From Gnetum montanum (lineage: Eukaryota > Streptophyta > Gnetopsida > Gnetales > Gnetaceae), in contig MNCI01018050.1 in assembly GCA_015680685.1 (NCBI GenBank), positions 19,378 through 49,817 of the forward strand: a stretch of 30,440 bases of DNA, read 5' to 3'. Below are positions 1-10,310 of this stretch, one piece after another. Below the pieces are notes generated by a model that saw only the letters and a program-made list of their open reading frames with translations, was not told the DNA's origin and did no database searches. Both the position numbers and the translations under genes were made by a program. Positions within the stretch are counted from its first letter, which is position 1. Each line of letters begins with the position of its first letter.

Positions 1-288
1 AAGTGATGAGGTTATGTTTAGAACACATTTTTCCAAGTCATTAATTATGAATTATTCATTAGTAACTATTGTTACTATTATTATCAAACAACATATAGTC
101 AATGATTAAGTTTAAAAAATTAACTAAGGGTCAATCTAGGGAAGGAAAATTAATTAATTCATAGTAATTTCATGTTGAATATAAAACTATAATTTTTATC
201 ACAAAGCTCAAGCTTGGAATTTCAAAACATCCCATTAAACATGATAACTATGTTAGGCCTTTTTAAGAATGTCAAATTAAAAAAATAG
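1..288. other. AT-rich DNA, no gene seen
   Basis: Short AT-rich stretch with stops in all frames and no domain, RNA gene or repeat boundary that I can recognise. It leads into the inverted-repeat cluster. Confidence 0.5.
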
Positions 289-690
289 CAAATTAGCAAC
301 CATAGATGCTATTATGAAATTAAGCAAATTATTAACTCTAACTAATTAAATGGCTAGCTTAGAAAGCATAGCATCTTGAGTGGAGCTTCAATTGCAAAGA
401 AAATTGCATATGTGGTTGCTAATTTGAATTAGTTAGAGTTGGTAAGCTTTAGTTAGAGTTGATAATTTGCTTAATTTCATAATAGCAATTTTTAGTGTTC
501 CCTCATTAGAGAAAATGAGGGAACACTAAAAGTTTCAGTTGCAAAGAAAAATGCATCTGTGGTTACTAAAAGTTTTATTATTACATAAAAAATAGCAAAT
601 TAATAACCACAAATGCATATTTTCTTAAGCTTCAGTTGTCTTATGGGTAGTTATGTAATAATGAAACTTTTAGTGTTCCCTCTTTTTCTC
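289..690. repeat. Cluster of nested inverted repeats (MITE-like/foldback)
   Basis: Several arms pair with one another. Positions 309-345 and 449-485 are inverted copies of 37 nt with one mismatch. Positions 490-507 and 514-531 form a perfect 18-bp hairpin with a 6-nt loop. Positions 517-537 and 662-682 are perfect 21-bp inverted repeats (GAGGGAACACTAAAAGTTTCA-type), extendable to 509-690 with one mismatch. A unit around TTGCAAAGAAAATTGCAT appears directly at about 392-426 and 535-565 and inverted at about 588-635. This fits miniature inverted-repeat elements inserted next to or into each other. No transposase and no clear target duplication is seen, so the superfamily is open; the CACTA at the inner TIR may be coincidence. 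Confidence 0.7.
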
Positions 691-1682
691 TTATGAATAT
701 TGATCTTACTTTTGATTATATTTTTTTTATATTCAAGTGCAGATATTGACAAGCTAGATAGATATATAAAGGACTTGGAATACCAACAACCTAAAGGATC
801 CTAAATTGAAGAGGTAAAAGTTATGAGAGTTAAAATAAAAATAAAAGGCAAAGGAATTTGAGGCTCTTATGGAATTGAGTTTACCTAAAAGAATCTAAGA
901 AAAATAATAATGTATGTAATCTTCAACAACCACTTAATTTCCCTAAGCTAGATACTTTAGCTTCCCATACACCTATTACCCATACATCATTCATAGATTA
1001 GTTTAGAACTTTATAGGCATAGGAGAAGGAAACTAAAGTGGAACAATATTTATATTAAGCATTCTTTAAATAATTACCAAAAATAAAAAAAATCTTAGCA
1101 TAGGAACATATTAGAGGAGGTATATCTCCTTAGTGTTTGGGCTAGAAAACTACTTCAGTAGCCTATAGAGTTAGTAGTAAAGATTTGTGGATCAATACAA
1201 AGCTAAGCTTTTATTTTTCTATTTTAGTCCCATCATCCTAAAATTTTGTTAGAAATAGTCGGATTGTATGGTTTAAGCTTTATATTTCATCTAATATATG
1301 AATTTTTCAAAAAATTCTTTTTGATAACTTCATGATATGTTTTAAAGTTAGTGCATGACATTAATTTTTTTGTTGTATTAATCTTTCATGCATTTGCTAT
1401 AAATTTTTTGATATCATAATCTATATTCTAATTGTAGAATTTATTTTCTACCTTACATGTTTTTTCAAATTTTAAAATTTAATTTAATATTTAATGATTA
1501 ATATTTTATCCATAGATTTAAATTTGAATTTAAATAATTTGTCATATTACTATAATAATTTCATTAAATTTTTAAATAAGTATAACCATGTTTATCTAGA
1601 GATCTAATAATTTTCTCTACCATTTTGACTATTTCAAGGTTACCATACCCCTATGGGAGATTCCTTAGGCTTTTTTTAGTCA
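691..1682. other. Unassigned AT-rich DNA with a possible splice acceptor
   Basis: No gene can be supported. A pyrimidine-rich run ending in CAG at 742 resembles a plant 3' splice site, and the plus frame after it (ILTS, KVEQYL, AFFK) has short coding-looking pieces broken by stops. I recognise no family. From about 1250 to the copia LTR the DNA is very AT-rich and featureless. Confidence 0.35.
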
Positions 1683-2626
1683 TGTTAATGCTGGCTATTC
1701 TAGAGTAGAAGATAATAATTTTTTATTTTTATTATACAATGTGAGTTTATCTTAATAAAATGTATCGAATTTGTAAATTTATGGATATTTGTAATGTTAT
1801 TTTGACTCAATGTAGCTATGTAGCTATATATATATATATATATATAATTTTTTATGTTTTTTGTCATTTGGGCTATATTGTATTATTTTTAGTAAATTTT
1901 TCCTCACTTGGTATATATATATATATATAAGGCATCTCTTGGAAATTTGTATCATAGAATCATTAAGATAATTTTAGCATGAATTTGATTATTTCATCAT
2001 TAATTCATCAATCTTTCATCAATTCATATATTTATCAACATCATTCATCAATATTTACTCAATCTTCAAAGTTGAATAGTTAGAATTGGGGACATTCAAT
2101 ATTTTCATTATATCTTAGTCATTTTAACACATTTTTCAAATATTAAAAGTTTATTAGAAATGTAGAATAGGTAGTTACCTACAGCTAAAATTTCATCTCA
2201 ATAACAAATGTGATTTGGTAGAAATTTCCTTTGTAATTTCTTAGATTTTATAAGTCTTAAAATTTTACCACAATGAAAGATATTCAATGATTTAATTATT
2301 TTTCTCTCGTCCCATAACAATTTTATGTGATCTCAAATTTATTTAAATTCTAATACCTATGAAAATATTTACTTAAAATTTTAGTATAAGAAATATAACA
2401 ACTTTTAAGTTATCATCTCTCAAAGTTTCACTAGCAAAATTATCATAATTTTTAATAGATCTGAAGGAACATAGCATAACCTCAGGGTTTAGATATCTTT
2501 TCTAGATCTTCCTTTTTCTAAATTGTAGATAACTTCCTAAGTTTTCTAAAATATAATTTTATTGTTTAATTATTTATGAAGTTAATATAACAAAGCAATT
2601 CTTTTACTACCTAAAATTCCTTCACA
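1683..2626 (+). repeat. 5' LTR of the copia element
   Basis: About 944 bp, TGTT...TTCACA. It aligns along its length with 20687-21598: shared blocks include AGAGTAGAA near the start, TCATCAATCTTTC in the middle and GGTAGAAATTT later. It holds two (TA)n runs at about 1826-1847 and 1912-1929 that are shorter in the 3' copy. The many differences between the copies imply an old insertion. Confidence 0.85.
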
Positions 2627-2640
2627 TTGTATCAAAGAAC
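2627..2640 (+). other. Primer-binding site of the copia element
   Basis: TTGTATCAAAGAAC directly follows the LTR end and resembles the initiator tRNA-Met primer site TGGTATCAGAGC with a few substitutions. This fixes the LTR end and the plus orientation. Confidence 0.65.
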
Positions 2641-3257
2641 TAAGTTCATCTATAGAAATGATCCCAAAAGATAGCTAGATGCTCCATCATCTTCAATGAC
2701 TCTCAAGATTTTAGCTTATGGACAAGGATGATTACAGACCTCCTTAAGCATAATAATTGTTGGGAAATAGTTGAAATAGGTTTTTAATTCATCCATGATT
2801 TTGAAGATCTCACTAGATTACAAATCAAAAAAATATGAAAGAAAAAAGAAGAATTACAATTTGGCTCTCATGATGCTATTGTCTAGTATCTCATAAGTTA
2901 CTTTTAGCAAATACAAATTGCATACAATTACCAAAAATGTATAGAATAATCTCTTATTAGAATATAAGGAAATCTTGTAAAATAAACAATTGTAGCAACT
3001 AATCTACAAATAAAAATTTGATACCCTAAAAAGTGGAAGAAATAAAAGTATCAAAGATGTCTTTATTAGAATGTATCATAGCTTATGAAAAATAGATGAA
3101 TATGGCTATGAATATACCAATACACAAAAGGTTCAGAGAGTTATTTAAGCTTTCTACATATATCTAATTTAAAAAACATGATGGAAGATATTACTCTTTC
3201 AAAGCAGTTCAACATACTTAATACTAATGAATTATTTTCTCAAGTTAGAACCATGTA
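2641..3257 (+). pseudogene. Copia gag, 5' part (pseudogene)
   Basis: This interval lies between the copia primer site and the gypsy insertion, where gag is expected. One frame gives a stretch like the N-terminal copia gag (WTRMITDLLKHNNCWEIVEIGF), matching the usual pattern in which a conserved Trp and an L-x-x-x-x-LWDIVE-like motif follow each other. Many stops interrupt it. Gag would form the cytoplasmic virus-like particle that packages element RNA; this copy cannot be made. The rest of gag resumes at 16533 on the far side of the gypsy element. Confidence 0.55.
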
Positions 3258-3262
3258 ATTAT
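3258..3262. repeat. Target-site duplication ATTAT, left copy
   Basis: ATTAT directly precedes the 5' gypsy LTR and is repeated at 16528-16532 directly after the 3' LTR. Five bp is the duplication length expected for Ty3/gypsy integrase. Confidence 0.88.
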
Positions 3263-3319
3263 TGATGAGTCATCGTTGGTTGGCTATGTTGATAGGGCCT
3301 CATTGGTGTAGGAAAAGAT

Positions 3320-3376
3320 GCATCGACAAGGCTAAGAGGCATCGACGAGGCTAAGATGCATCAACAAGGCCTCATT
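3320..3376 (+). repeat. 19-bp tandem repeat x3 inside the 5' LTR
   Basis: Three consecutive 19-bp units start at 3320, 3339 and 3358, each beginning GCATC(G/A)AC(A/G)AGGC. The 3' LTR has related CATCAACAAGGC blocks but not this array. It lies about 60 bp upstream of the TATA-like box, so it is in U3. Confidence 0.75.
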
Positions 3377-3432
3377 GACACATCTCACCCTATGTGGATG
3401 AGGCCCTATTAATGCAGTGACTGTCTATCGCC

Positions 3433-3440
3433 TATAAGTA
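3433..3440 (+). promoter_or_regulatory. TATA-like box of the 5' LTR
   Basis: TATAAGTA at this position aligns with the better TATAAATA at 15727-15734 in the 3' LTR. An AATAAA at 3611-3616 downstream (also in the 3' copy) would be the polyadenylation signal, giving a U3-R-U5 layout. Confidence 0.55.
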
Positions 3441-4225
3441 TGCACCTATCAGCTACATTTATGGAAATTTAGATTTTAGTAGCAGCAAAGCTCTTGCATT
3501 TTTTATTTGAAAGTTAGAATTTTTTCCCTTGAGTGCCCATAGTAGCAGTCATTGAGTGTATAGATCTTTATTTGAGCATTGTTGTACCTAAGCACGACAA
3601 TGTGTGTGGCAATAAAGATGAGCTTTCTAATAAACCTTGCAGCACTTTGGATAGATTAGCTATTTTATTTATGCATTTAATGTTTTCAATTATTTGTTAA
3701 TTGTTCTGAATTATTTTGCAAATATTTTCCAACAATTGAGTTATTAAGGTAATTAAGCTAGATATATTAAATACATAAGTATGACCGCTTCAAGCATAAC
3801 ACATATTTTCCTGTTAATCCCACTAGCGTTATTACTTGGTATGCCTAGTAGCGTAGTGTTTTGTTGCCCAGTAGTGGATACGTGAGTTTAGGACATGTAC
3901 TAAAAGTGAGAATGGATACTTATGTTAGGATTAGTTAAATGATTAGTTAATTTAGATTAGTTAATTAAATTTCTTTTTATCTACATTTCAAATACCCAAC
4001 TATAAAACATAAAAATGATACAAATCGAATGCCTTAGTTACACTTAACCATACCAATGAATGTCACAAGTGTAATTGGGAAGACAACAATTGACCTTAAG
4101 GCTAGATTCACTTCCTAAAAGGCTAGTGAACTAGAAATGAAAAAGTCCATGGAATTCAACTAGATCATATGTAAATGCTTGTGATTCGTATGGTTGGGCA
4201 TATAGTGTACCTTGCCACTCATCAT

Positions 4226-4243
4226 TGGCATCATTGCCAGGGA
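4226..4243 (+). other. Primer-binding site, tRNA-Asp type
   Basis: TGGCATCATTGCCAGGGA begins one base after the 5' LTR. It matches the complement of the plant tRNA-Asp 3' end (TGGCGCCGTTGCCGGGGA) at 14 of 18 positions; all four differences are transitions (G to A or C to T), three of them at CpG sites. Asp-type sites are used by Athila/Tat elements. Confidence 0.75.
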
Positions 4244-4380
4244 CTTTGTTTGTGGAATGTGCACTATTTAGATCTAAGTGAATATCACTAATATCATTGT
4301 ACAAACTTAAAGGTCAATACCATTCCCACTATACATAAAAATTATAAAAGTACACTAATAATTTCATTTTGTTTTGCAAA

Positions 4381-6680
4381 ATGTCTTCTTCTTCTCGAAA
4401 GCCCAAAGATACTAAACTACCAATCCCACAAGAATGGAAGCTAGTATACACTAATCCAAATGAGTTTGTGCCAAATTTCACCTTCATCCTACATGAGGGT
4501 GAGCAAATGTGATCACATGATATGGAGGGCAACGCTGTCTTGCCCCTTGATAGATTTGTGCCTAGAATGCTATTTAAAACCCTTAAGAAGTTGGGCATAG
4601 TAGATCGTCATGAGGAGTACATTGTGGATGGATAAGACACTTAGAACTAATGTCCCACTAAAACACAATGTAAAAGAGATAAATTTCAAGAGAATCTTCA
4701 TGAAGCTACAAAGGGAAAACATTACACTAACCCCTTGTTCCTACTAGATCAAGAGGACAATGAGGATCCTCTCTTGAAAGGTTCTCAACATGAAGATTCT
4801 CCACCCCCTACTACCGATGGAGAGGGTGTGAACTTGACCCTACAATCAACTCTTCATAAACTAGAATCAAGAAAGAGTGAGAGTCAAGGTAGGGACTAGG
4901 GTAAACATCATAGTAATAAGGGATCTAAGGATGGTGATTATAATAAGTGTATGAGTGGTGGCAGACACCACAGTGGTGGTGGCAGTCTTCCTTTATCTGA
5001 TTTCAAACATTCCTCTTCATCTGATAGTTCTCATGGAATTCACCATCAAAAAAACTGTGATGAAGGTGTTCAATGAAATAACAATGGTCATGAAGGCCAT
5101 CAAAATTGAATGGGTGGTTGAAACTGTCATTGATGTCATCAACACCATGATGATGATGAACCTTTATTGGAAACTCAAAGTATGCTCAACATTGTGGAGG
5201 CAGTAAAAATCCAAACCAAGCATATGAAGGATAGATGGCTGAAGCACATAGACATGAACAATATCCCAAGAATTGAGGGGGATATAATTCTGATCTATAA
5301 ACACATCTACAAGCTTTTCAAGACACATGTGCTTTATAGAACATAGAGAACGAGTGGCAAAATGTCAAGCTTTTCCCAAGGACACTAATTAAGAAAACTG
5401 AAAGTTGGTACTAATCCTTAGAGTTGGAGCCTATCTGCAAGTGGAGTACCATGTTAGAACTATTCAATGAGAAATACCAGATGTACTCTAGAGTATATAA
5501 TTTGAAAAGTCAAATCGAAGGCTGGAAATAAGAAGTACATGAACCCTTGGATGTCACCATGGGCCAATACTATTCACTCCTACACCAATGCCTTGGCCAT
5601 GGTTACTCTTAGAGGGAACAACTTCACCACATCATAGATGGGCTTAGAGCAGAAATAAGAAGATCCCTTGGGGTGTATGCCCAAGGAAGATTTTCTGAAA
5701 TGGGAGCTCATCAGATCTAAAGGTTAATTAAGTAGGTAGAAAAAGAAGAAGGTAAGCTATGAAAGAGGGAAAGTGCCAAAGAATATAATAGGAACACATC
5801 CATCAGAAAATGTGAGGTTTAATTTTGTGACTAGGAGGAGTCACCACTTGATGAAGTAGTGAACAGAAAGACCTTGCCCATCCAAAAATCTATTTCTAAT
5901 ATTTTGGCCAAGGTTGATAAGTTATGGGACTCTTTAGATGAAAATTTTCAAACCACTTTAAAGATTGCTAAAAAATCCAAAGAGCAAAATAGTGATTATA
6001 ATCGCAGATGACAAAAAGAAGCTAAATGCACCTACCAAATAGGTAATGGCAACGCTATTGTAGTAGAGGAAGTTATGGAGTCTGACTCTAATAATGAAAC
6101 TAAATGTGACATCTATCAATATGAACATCCAAACAAATGTTTCCTTGTGGTGTCACACTTACAAGAGTATGGATTGTACACTTTGAATCCTCACCTAGCA
6201 CGTAGGCAAGCTCCAAGATGATTGTCTTATCCTCAAGGTAGTCTAAGATAGTTCCACTAGCAACAACAAGCTTACTACCCAAGTGGAGCTCCTCCACAAC
6301 CATACAAATAATACCAACATTCATATTAATCACAATTGTGGGGAATGCCACTGCCAAGGTAGTAGTATCCTTATAGGCAACCAATTCCATACGGGTACTA
6401 TGTTTAGTAGCCCATCTCCCCTAGAAGTTCTACAAGTCATGAATCATTCCAACATTACTATTATCCTCCAAAATATCACCAAACATATTCATCATCTACT
6501 CAAGGAGAAAACCCATATCCATATCCTTATCATCCTTCACATCCCTTTTCACCTACACTTCCACCTTCAACTCAATTACCTCCTGCTCCATCCATGCAAG
6601 GTCAAATTCCTCCATAACCACAACAATGAAATGCTACAAGGGTTGTGCATTCACAATCGATTTTTTAACTAAGTGGTCCA
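4381..6680 (+). pseudogene. Gypsy gag (pseudogene)
   Basis: The frame opens at ATG 4381 (MSSSSRKPKDTKLPIPQEWK) and meets its first stop at 4510. Beyond it, one main frame continues with scattered stops and a His/Gly/Asp-rich stretch (about 4900-5170). The part at about 5360-5720 resembles the Retrotrans_gag capsid family: FPRTLIKKTESWY, then a Trp-containing W-x-x-M-L-E-L-F-x-E-K-Y block, then LRAEIRRSLG. The C-terminal part (about 6240-6620) is rich in Pro, Tyr and His. Gag builds the particle around element RNA. No intact zinc knuckle is evident. Stops and frameshifts make the product impossible. Confidence 0.7.
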
Positions 6681-6839
6681 GATAATTGTTCAAGGAAAGA
6701 GCCTTTCTTCTAGCCTAGCAAGCCTCTTTAGCCCTTACAACCTACTTCGACTGATCGTTCTGGATCTCCATCACCCTCACCCTCTGCATCAAATACCTTT
6801 AAGTGTCCTTCAAACCAAGTTCCACCTCAGATTTGTACT

Positions 6840-7290
6840 ATAATGTTAACCCATGGTGTTTCTAATTAGATTAAGGTTGGCAACTTTCCTACAAAAAGAT
6901 TTGATCTAGGAAGTCCACTCATCTATCTACAGATTGTTGGACAAGAGCCATGCAAAGCGCTTCTTAATTCTAGTTTTAGAATTAACCTCATCTCCCATGA
7001 TATGTACAAAGCCTAGAACCTACCACTTCTTAAGAAGGGCAACATCTATTTATAATTATCAAATTACTCAATTACTATCCCTTTGAGATTAGTAAAAGAC
7101 ATTGTGACCATGGTCTATGGGTGGTCCTATCCTGTTGCTTTTTTGGTAATCAAGGTTGAAAATTGTAAAAGTGACTTCCCCATCATTATGGTAAGGGCTT
7201 TGTTAAGCACAATTGATGCAAAAATGGATATAAGGGACTTATCTCTTGAAATATCTAAGGAAAATGATCTGGGAAATATTAAGAAGAAGT
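6840..7290 (+). pseudogene. Gypsy aspartic protease (pseudogene)
   Basis: The frame reads LLNSSFRINLIS where an active retropepsin has a D-S/T-G triad. The triad codons at 6966-6974 are AAT TCT AGT, so both Asp and Gly are lost through G-to-A changes. Downstream, 7083-7260 matches the second half of Athila-type proteases: a FLVI strand and DFPIIMVRALLSTIDAK, where the family has P-I-I-L-G-R-P-F-L. The enzyme would cleave the Gag-Pol polyprotein. A 99-codon open stretch at 7083-7382 is part of this domain, not a separate gene. Confidence 0.7.
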
Positions 7291-7499
7291 GTATTCCATG
7301 CATCGTGTATAGCAACAATGGGTGCAATTGTGTGCAAATGATTTGTTCCATCAAGAGAACATATATTAAGCCATACAATTAGTGTGCACAAGAAAATAAT
7401 ATTCAATGGTGTCTGTATGTAGTAGCCACAAAGCAAGAGGGAACCTAGTGGATGATAGCTAATTTAGATAGCAACAAAATATGCATGAAGCCAACTAAG

Positions 7500-8560
7500 T
7501 GTCTAACATGTGTGTATGTTAATGACATGGAAAAAATTGAACAAGTTTATTTCCAACTCTCTAATGAAGATGATGATACCTATTGGGGAGAGTTGGAGAT
7601 CCCTGATCACTTTAAGTAAGAGCCCTTAGAACTAAAAACTTTATTGGCTGGTATGGAGTATGCAATTTTAAAGCATGGTAAATTTGTCATCATTAATGCC
7701 AAACTTGCTTCTAAACAAAAAGAAAATTTGTTGAAAGTGGTAAATAAATTGTCAATAGCCTTTGCTTGGTCATATCCAAAGCTAACAAGAATTGATCCAA
7801 GGATATGCCACCATTGCATCTACACTAACCTGGCCATGAAGCCTAGAAGGTAGCTACACTTCAAATTAAAACAAATCATAAAGGAGGAGATAGAGCAACT
7901 CCTCAAGGTAGGATTCATCTATCCAATTGTGGATAGTGAGTGGGTTAGCCCACTATAGTAGTACCGAAGAAGGGTGGTAAATGGCAGGTTTGCATTAACT
8001 TTAGGTTGTTAAATACGACAATGTTTAAAGATCATTTTCCTTTAACATTTGTAGATCAAGTGTTAGATACCATATCTAAGCATTATTATATAATTTTTTG
8101 GATAGTTATAGTGGCTACAACCAAATACAAATTACACCAGAAGAGTAGGCCAAGACAATATTCACAAGTCCCTAGGGAACTTTTGCATATTGTAAGATGT
8201 CATTTGGCCTATGTAATGACCCTACAACATTTTAATGTTTGGTCTTGAGTATCTTTCAACAAAAAAATGATAGTGGTGTTGATGTTTTCATGGATGAATT
8301 CTTCACCTATGGAGCTACATTTGAGCAAGCCTTGGACCAACTTAAGTAAGTACTAAATAGATGTGTAGAGATAAATCTATGGCTCAACTAGAAAAAGAGC
8401 CATCTCATGGTTCAAGAAGGCATTATGCTAGGGCACCAAATTTTTCAAAAAGGGATTAAGGTAAAGCTCATCCAAGGAAAAACACACCCACTAGAGATTG
8501 TTAAAGATGTTTGATCATTTCTTAAACACACTAGCTACTACTAGCAATTTATTAAGAATT
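7500..8560 (+). pseudogene. Gypsy reverse transcriptase (pseudogene)
   Basis: The region starts with the linker typical of Athila-like pol (GKFVIINAKLASKQKENL, then IDPRICHH and MKPRR). The RT fingers follow: KEEIEQLLKVGFIYPI, DSEWVSP, then after a frameshift near 7955 VPKKGGKWQVCINFRLLN and KDHFPLTFVDQVL. The palm motif is FMDE at 8287-8298, where an active enzyme has FMDD, so the second catalytic Asp is Glu. A third frame change occurs around 8245. The enzyme would copy element RNA into cDNA in the particle. Lineage support comes from the F-M-D-(D)-F-x-x-Y-G motif, usual in Athila. Confidence 0.82.
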
Positions 8561-8599
8561 TCTCTAAGATTGCAAAGCCATTGGAGAAAATCATAGAAA

Positions 8600-9075
8600 A
8601 CCAAATACTATGAGCACCAAATTTGTCCAAACCATTCCATATCATGATAGATGCATCTAACTATGCTTTGGAAGTAGTGGTCACATAGCTAGACCATAAG
8701 AAATGTCCATATTATATCCACTGTGCAAGCTAAAGCATTTTGGGGGCACAATTAAACTACACCATCATAGAAAAAGAATTAATGGCAATGGTGTACACAC
8801 TAGAAAATTTTAGACATTATGTGCTAGGAATATAGTGTAATTCACTTAATTATGAATAAGTTGAGCCCTCATGTTATATGGTGGCTTTTGATCTTGCAAG
8901 AATTTGATCTTACTTTGGTAGATCAAAAAGGAATCGAGAATGTGATCACTAATCATATTTCTTACTTAAGATGGGATAACAAAGAGAAGGAGAGCCTACT
9001 CTTTGACCAATTTCTAGACAAACTCCTCTTTACTGGGGCAATATGTGAACAAATGCCTAAAAAAGTAATATGATT
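8600..9075 (+). pseudogene. Gypsy RNase H (pseudogene)
   Basis: The frame reads APNLSKPFHIMIDASNYALE, the RNase H strand carrying the first catalytic Asp, then LNYTIIEKELMAMVYTLENF with the catalytic Glu region, then a His/Tyr-Val-Leu-Gly segment. Further on, WWLLILQEFDLTLVDQKG and ENVITNHISYL match the end of the domain (W-x-L-x-LQEFD and A-D-x-L-S-R-L in active copies). Stops and at least one frameshift (near 8840) break it. The domain would degrade RNA in RNA-DNA hybrids during reverse transcription. Confidence 0.78.
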
Positions 9076-9199
9076 TAATGGAATCCTCACATATCTTCTC
9101 ACTCAAGAGATTTCACAAGACTTTTATTTTAGAAAAAAGCAACAATTTATTGATTGGGTTGAATACTTCATGAAAATCAATGGTGTGTGCTAATGGCCT

Positions 9200-10310
9200 A
9201 ATCCATTGGTGTGTCCTTGACAAAGATCAACTGCACATTCTCTAGGATGCTCATGAGGGACCTTGTAGAGGCCACTATATAGGGAGATGCATAGCCATAA
9301 AAATCCTAATGGCAAGATACTATTGGCCCACAATCTTTAGGGATGCCCACCAGTTTGTCAAGTTTTCTAAACATTGTCAATGTGATGAGGGGATGAATAC
9401 TTGCATGGAAGGTTCTCAATAGTGGATTTAATCATTGGAGCCTTTTAACATATGGGGTATTGACTTCATGGCTCCCATCACACCCATTTCTAATGGAAAA
9501 TGATATATTATAGTTGCAATTTACTACTACACAAAATGGGTAGAAGTGGTAGCCATTACTAATTATACATCATCCACTATTGCCAAATTTATATAACAAA
9601 ATATCATGAATACATTTGTAGTGCCACATTCACTAATTTTTGATAATGGAACTCATTTCATAGGTGTTACATTTAGAAAATTAATGCAAGGCTTGGGGGT
9701 AGAACATAAATTAACAACACCTTCCCATCCCCAAATCAATGGTCAAGCAAAGGTAACCAACTAGGAAATTACAAAAATACTAACGTGATCCATTAGCAAA
9801 TATAGGAAGGACTGGAGTACAAAACTTAATAATTCTCTCTAGGCTTACCATTCAGCTTGGAAACTTCCTATTGGATATTCTCTCTATGAGTTAGTGTACG
9901 AAAAACGTCCAATGCTTCCAATTCAATCAAATGTCCATACAATCTCAATGACCTAATCTAAACCTTGACTTAAGTTTAGCACAAAAGCAAAGATTGATCA
10001 ATCTAAACATGGTAGATGAAAATCACTTAGTGGTCCCATCCTTGAATGATGTGAACAAGGCATTTAGCAAGTAGTGTCATGACCTTAAAATCAAGAAAGT
10101 AAAACTTCAACCAGGAGATGAGGTTCTTTACTAAAACTCAACGTATGTACCCCAAAAGAAAAAATTCCAAACATTGTGGTAGTGATGTTATATAATTGAT
10201 CAAACACTTCCCTCTAGAGCCATGATAATTTATAAACCTAATAGCCCAAATAAAAGTAGTTTGTCAATATCCAACAAGTCAAACCTTTCCTAGAACCAAG
10301 ACTGGCCAGT
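9200..10310 (+). pseudogene. Gypsy integrase (pseudogene)
   Basis: An HHCC-type zinc-binding region is recognisable (HEGPCRGHYIGR, ARYYWPTIFRDAHQFV, then KHCQCDEG). The core has Asp 1 in FNIWGIDFMAPI (about 9450-9475), Asp 2 in FDNGTHF (about 9640) and TTPSHPQINGQAKVTN, where the catalytic Glu codon is AAG at 9750-9752 (Glu to Lys). It continues through a C-terminal part (YHSAWKLPIGYSLYELVYEKRP) to about 9930 and fades by 10310. Integrase would insert the cDNA into the chromosome. Stops are frequent. Confidence 0.82.

Larger units (their letters stand above)
3263..4224 (+). repeat. 5' LTR of the gypsy element
   Basis: 962 bp, TGATGAGT...ACTCATCA, the two ends being perfect 8-bp inverted repeats. 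It differs from the 3' LTR by 8 substitutions in the first 44 positions, mostly transitions. It is about 40 bp longer than the 3' LTR, largely because of a 19-bp triplication at 3320-3376. Confidence 0.92.

Noticed and set aside
524-675. CACTA-superfamily transposon
   Set aside because: CACTA...TAGTG is present, but the inverted repeats extend well beyond it on both sides, so the CACTA is internal and no 3-bp duplication flanks it.
6100-6672. Opposed ORFs over the gag C-terminal region
   Set aside because: They are alternative frames of the Pro/Tyr/His-rich gag tail, not separate genes.
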